64,000 nucleotides of DNA from Halobacteriales archaeon QS_8_69_26. GTDB taxonomy: Archaea > Halobacteriota > Halobacteria > Halobacteriales > SW-7-71-33. Below the pieces are notes generated by a model, which worked only from the letters and a program-made list of their open reading frames with translations, was not told the origin of the DNA and ran no database searches. Of the stretch, positions 60,715-64,000 are shown piece after piece. Each line of letters opens with the position of its first letter. Within the stretch, counting starts at the first letter, position 1. The stretch is taken from positions 1 through 64,000 of the forward strand of contig PXRX01000038.1 of assembly GCA_003023195.1 (NCBI GenBank), in the 5' to 3' direction. The translations under genes and the position numbers were made by a program.

Positions 60715-61968
60715 ATGACCGGCGTCCTCGTCGTCGACGAGTTGCAGGGACGGCGGACGGCGGTCCGGAACGCGCTCGCGGAACGTGGCTACGACGTACG
60801 CACGGCCAGCGACCGCCACGACGGTCTGGACCGGGTGCGCCGGTCGTCCCCGGCCGTCGTCGTGGTCGGCGTGGACGGCACCGACGCCGCGGGTCGGGTC
60901 CGCCGGGTCATCTCGGCCGGCCGGACGCCGGTCGTCGCGGTCGTCGACGGTTCGGCCGCGGAGGTGGACTCGCTGGCCGACTGCGGCGGCGTGGCCGTCG
61001 TCGGCGACGACGGATCGACGGGGGCCGACCTGGGGGACCGCGTCGCCGAGGCCGTCGCGGCCGTCGAGGGCACCCCGACGTCCGAACTTGCCACCACGAT
61101 GGCGACGGTCGCGGCCCAGTCGGTCGAACGGACTGTAGACGGAGACGGGGAGACGGAGGCGTGGACCGACCCGGACCTGCCCCCGCGGGCCGAGGCCGAC
61201 GCGACCCTCCGGACGGACGGCGCGGCGACGGCGGACCGGAGCGGGTGGCCCGCCGGCGACCGTTCGACCGTCGACGTCGACGTTCCGGCGTTCGACCCGC
61301 CGGCGGGCGAGTTCACACCGACCGTGGTCGTGGGCGCGTCCGCCGGCGGCCCGAACGTCGTCGAGACGGTGCTGGCGGGACTGCCGCGGTCGCTCGACGC
61401 GCGGGTCCTCGTCGTCCAGCACATGCCCGAGTCGTTCACCGGTCGGCTGGCGGAACACCTCGACGCCGTCAGCGAGTACGACGTCAGCGAGGCGACCGAC
61501 GGTGGCCTGGTCGGGGCCGGCGAGGCCGTGGTCGCGAAGGGCGACCGCCACCTGGCGGTGGCCCGACGGTCCGGCGGCCGCCTCAGAGTGCGGCTCACCG
61601 ACGGGAAACCGGTCCACGGCGTGAAACCGGCCGTGGACGTGACCATGGAGTCGGCGGCCGGGACGGCCACGGACCCTCTCGTCGCCGTCGTCCTGACGGG
61701 GATGGGGCGGGACGGGGCCGCCGGCGTCGAGGCCGTGAGCGAGGCCGGGGGCCTGGCGTTCGCCCAGGACCGGGACTCCAGCCCCGTCTTCGGGATGCCG
61801 GAGCAGGCGATAGCGACGGGGGCCGTCGACCGGGTGACTCCGCCGGAGGAACTCCCGCGATCGATCTGTGAAGAGCTACGCGACTGGGGGACCGACGAGG
61901 AGACAACCCCCGAAAACGGGGAAAGACCAATGTCGGATGAGCCACGGGAAGGGAACAAGGAACGATGA
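60715..61968 (+). CDS. cheB: Chemotaxis methylesterase CheB with a degenerate receiver domain
   Basis: A 417-residue protein. The C-terminal methylesterase/deamidase is intact: Ser in VVGASAGGPNVVETVL, His in VVQHMPESFTGRL and Asp in VLTGMGRDGAAG form the catalytic triad. The N-terminal receiver is unusual: the acidic pair is present (VLVVDELQGRR), but at the position of the phosphoacceptor the sequence reads SPAVVVVGVDGTDA, aligning Gly52 with the usual Asp, and the conserved Lys is replaced (VAVVGDDG). Phosphorylation by CheA may therefore be lost or use Asp54. The stop overlaps a 32-codon ORF (ATGA). Confidence 0.88.
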   Translation: MTGVLVVDELQGRRTAVRNALAERGYDVRTASDRHDGLDRVRRSSPAVVVVGVDGTDAAGRVRRVISAGRTPVVAVVDGSAAEVDSLADCGGVAVVGDDGSTGADLGDRVAEAVAAVEGTPTSELATTMATVAAQSVERTVDGDGETEAWTDPDLPPRAEADATLRTDGAATADRSGWPAGDRSTVDVDVPAFDPPAGEFTPTVVVGASAGGPNVVETVLAGLPRSLDARVLVVQHMPESFTGRLAEHLDAVSEYDVSEATDGGLVGAGEAVVAKGDRHLAVARRSGGRLRVRLTDGKPVHGVKPAVDVTMESAAGTATDPLVAVVLTGMGRDGAAGVEAVSEAGGLAFAQDRDSSPVFGMPEQAIATGAVDRVTPPEELPRSICEELRDWGTDEETTPENGERPMSDEPREGNKER

Positions 61969-62063
61969 CGGGCGGCCGACGGGGCGGGGACCCCGAACCA
62001 CACGAGAAACGGCAGGAGGACTTCGAACCGTCCGAGCAACGCGACGGGGAGACCGAGCCATGA
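61965..62063 (+). CDS. 32-codon ORF overlapping cheB and cheA
   Basis: ATG at 61965 overlaps the cheB stop by 4 bp (ATGA) and its TGA (62061-62063) overlaps the cheA ATG (62060) by 4 bp. The product, MTGGRRGGDPEPHEKRQEDF followed by EPSEQRDGETEP, is short, polar and charged. Its value may lie in coupling translation of cheB to cheA rather than in the peptide. No homology recognised; below ordinary gene-calling length. Confidence 0.5.
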   Translation: MTGGRRGGDPEPHEKRQEDFEPSEQRDGETEP

Positions 62064-64000
62064 CGGAGTACATCAACGAGTTCGTTCAGGAGAGCGAGGA
62101 GTCGATAACCCAGTTGAACAACGCCCTCCTCGACCTGGAGCGGAACCCGGACGACGGCGCGGCGATGGACCAGGTGTTCCGGACGGCACACACGCTGAAG
62201 GGGAACACCAGCGCGATGGGGTTCGACCGGGCCAGCGACCTCGCGCACGTCGTCGAGGACCTCCTCGACGCCATCCGCGCAGGGTCGCTGGAGGTGACCC
62301 CGGAACTGATGGACGAGGTCTTCGAGGGCGTCGATCTTCTGGACCGGATGATAGACGAGGTCGACCGCCACGGCGAACCGCGAACCGATCCGTCCGACCG
62401 GATCCGGGCGCTGCGCTCGCACATCCAGGAGACCACGGGACTGACGAAGCCGTCCGCGGACGAGATGGACGTGATGCTGGAGGACGCGGACGCCATCGCG
62501 CGTCGACACCGCCCCTACCACGTCCGCCTGTCGCTGGACGGTGGCCCGGACGCCGTGGACACGGTCGTCGACGCCATCGACGACGCGTTCGACCTCATGG
62601 CGACCGACCCCGCACTCGACGTCCTCGACGACCGCGACCCCGAGACGCTGGACGTGGCCTTCGGCAGTGCCGTCGACGAGGCGTCGATAGCGGCCGCCCT
62701 CGACCCCGTCGAGGCCGTCCAGAACGCCATCATCACGGAGGTTCCGGAGGAGGCGGTGGACCGCGCCGTTTCCGAGGAACCGGAGGACGAGCCGGAAGAG
62801 GGACCGGAGGAGACGGAACCCGCGGTCGACCCGGACGAGATGGAGGTCGACGAACTGCTCGACGAGTTCGACGAGTACGACGACCTCGACGAGGCGGTCG
62901 AACAGGTCGAGGACGTCTCCGGCCTGGAGGACCTCGGCGAGGCCGGCGCCTTCGACGACATCGTCGAAGACGACGTCACCCCGGCTCACGAGGAGGCGGG
63001 GGACGTATCGGCCGAGACCGGATCGGCGGGAGAGGCCGACGCCACGACCGACGCGGACACTGCGACGGAGACTGACGCCGAACCGGCCGGTGACGAGGCG
63101 GTCGACGACCCGATGGAGACGTTCTCCGAACTCCAGGACGAGGTCGACCAGGTGGGGATCGACCGGATGGAGGAGGAACTGGAGGGTGTCTCCTTCGGCG
63201 AGTACGACGCCGACGACGAGGTCGGCTTCGACGAGTTGGTCGGCGACGAACTGGCGGAGGGAGAGGCGCCCACCGCCGGAGCGGAGGTCGAGGCCACCGA
63301 GGCTCCCGGATCAGAGACCGAACCGGTCGGGTCCGACACTGGCGATGTCGAACCCGCCGAGACCGACTCGCCCGAAGCGGAACCCGAACCGGCCGAAGCC
63401 GAAACCGGTCCCGCCGACGCGGAGCCAGAACCCGCCGACGCGGAGCCAGAACCCGCCGACGCGCAGACGTCGGGATCGACCGCCGAGGCGGCCGACGCCG
63501 AGGAGGGGTGGGCCGCCAGTCGGGTCGCACCGCCCGACGACCGTGCGATCGAGGCCGCAGTCGACGTCGCCGACCCCCCGGTCGCGGCCGACCGGCGGTC
63601 GTTCCTCGTCCGGGTCGGCGTGCGGGACGACGGCGAGGGTGGCGACGCCCTCGGCGTCTTGGAGGCCCTCCGGGACGCCTTCGACCTCCTCGGGACGCGC
63701 CCGTCCGAGGACGACGTTGCGGCCGGTGACCACGGCGACTACGTGGACGCGGTGTTCGGGAGCGACCTCGGGGAAGGAGAGATCCGGTCCGCGCTGGACT
63801 CGATCGGCGAGGTGGCCGACGCCGCCCTCGTCGAGGTAACCGACCGGATGCCCGAACCGGCCGAACCGGAACCGTCCGGAACGACCGACACCTCGGTGTC
63901 GGTCCCCGACGACGCCGACCCCGACGCCGTGGAGGAGGTCGACGAGGAGGTACTGGCCGCGGAGGGCGAAATAGAGGACGCCCACTCGGAGTTCAAGCAG
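62060..64000 (+). CDS. cheA: Chemotaxis histidine kinase CheA, N-terminal part (runs off the window)
   Basis: The first 647 codons. The HPt domain is at the N-terminus with phosphoacceptor His44 in AHTLKGNTSAMGF. Two P2-like regulator-binding modules follow: about residues 150-235 (HRPYHVRLSLDGGPDAVDTV) and about 510-600 (RRSFLVRVGVRDDGEGGDAL), separated by about 270 residues of acidic disordered linker with the repeat PADAEPE. The dimerisation, ATPase and CheW-binding domains must lie beyond 64000. The duplicated P2-like segment and long linker are typical of haloarchaeal CheA. The start overlaps the 32-codon ORF by 4 bp. Confidence 0.93.
   Translation, partial: MTEYINEFVQESEESITQLNNALLDLERNPDDGAAMDQVFRTAHTLKGNTSAMGFDRASDLAHVVEDLLDAIRAGSLEVTPELMDEVFEGVDLLDRMIDEVDRHGEPRTDPSDRIRALRSHIQETTGLTKPSADEMDVMLEDADAIARRHRPYHVRLSLDGGPDAVDTVVDAIDDAFDLMATDPALDVLDDRDPETLDVAFGSAVDEASIAAALDPVEAVQNAIITEVPEEAVDRAVSEEPEDEPEEGPEETEPAVDPDEMEVDELLDEFDEYDDLDEAVEQVEDVSGLEDLGEAGAFDDIVEDDVTPAHEEAGDVSAETGSAGEADATTDADTATETDAEPAGDEAVDDPMETFSELQDEVDQVGIDRMEEELEGVSFGEYDADDEVGFDELVGDELAEGEAPTAGAEVEATEAPGSETEPVGSDTGDVEPAETDSPEAEPEPAEAETGPADAEPEPADAEPEPADAQTSGSTAEAADAEEGWAASRVAPPDDRAIEAAVDVADPPVAADRRSFLVRVGVRDDGEGGDALGVLEALRDAFDLLGTRPSEDDVAAGDHGDYVDAVFGSDLGEGEIRSALDSIGEVADAALVEVTDRMPEPAEPEPSGTTDTSVSVPDDADPDAVEEVDEEVLAAEGEIEDAHSEFKQ
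63410..63470 (+). repeat. 21-bp tandem repeats in the cheA linker
   Basis: Units at 63410-63430 and 63431-63451 are identical and a third partial copy follows, encoding PADAEPE repeats in the acidic linker. The 21-bp period keeps the frame, so copy-number variation would change linker length only. Confidence 0.8.

Overview
The window is high-GC DNA from a haloarchaeon (class Halobacteria). The evidence is a strongly acidic proteome, twin-arginine lipoproteins with a lipobox, a HalX-type response regulator, an archaeal RNase J, H4MPT/F420-type genes (mer, cofE, mptD), small haloarchaeal families (HEWD, DUF7573-like, DUF5805-like), a split-subunit glycine decarboxylase, and a haloarchaeal-type chemotaxis operon. 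I cannot name the genus. No rRNA, replication origin or CRISPR array is present.

Layout. 1-2.8 kb is decayed mobile DNA: a broken serpin gene, a degenerate IS66-family element, a stub of a second (IS1595-like) transposase, and a tRNA-Gly(UCC) whose 3' end is duplicated in inverted orientation nearby. 2.9-12.1 kb holds an amidohydrolase, a NYN-domain nuclease and the glycine cleavage system, split into gcvTH and gcvPA-gcvPB by three opposite-strand genes (CBS protein, RNase J, HalX regulator). 12.3-15.4 kb is a PhnD/PhnC/PhnE-type ABC importer. 15.5-19.9 kb has a histidine kinase, two small Tat-exported proteins, two divergent DUF3592-like membrane proteins and remnants. 20.0-23.9 kb is a hyuB-hyuA (hydantoinase/oxoprolinase) pair. 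24-34.8 kb is a mosaic of small haloarchaeal genes, several of them broken, with a tyrosine recombinase coupled to a small DUF5805-like gene, a serine beta-lactamase-fold hydrolase and a DyP-fold exported protein. 35-43.6 kb has a long coiled-coil protein, menA, engB, a NUDIX-eIF2B fusion, a beta-propeller lipoprotein and a UlaG-like hydrolase. 43.6-49.5 kb is accessory: an RHH/RelE toxin-antitoxin pair and a 1403-residue single-chain restriction-methyltransferase with an AT-rich recognition region and a 12-bp homopolymer inside its reading frame. 50-59.5 kb has cofE-mer, cold-shock protein, a MoxR-DUF58-transglutaminase operon, mptD, a UspA protein and an HEWD mini-protein. 59.6-64 kb is cheW, cheY, cheB, a 32-codon overlapping ORF and the start of cheA, which runs off the window.

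The most unexpected signal is a near-perfect palindrome, TTACAGTAA-NN-TTACTGTAA, present five times, always between genes (near 4.7, 19.6, 30.8, 48.8 and 58.9 kb). It sits 56-151 bp upstream of a NYN nuclease, a small membrane protein, a serine hydrolase, the restriction-methyltransferase and a UspA protein, and looks like the operator of an undescribed regulon. A second theme is decay: at least four reading frames are cut by single in-frame TGA codons and several more by single-base frameshifts, some at homopolymer runs.
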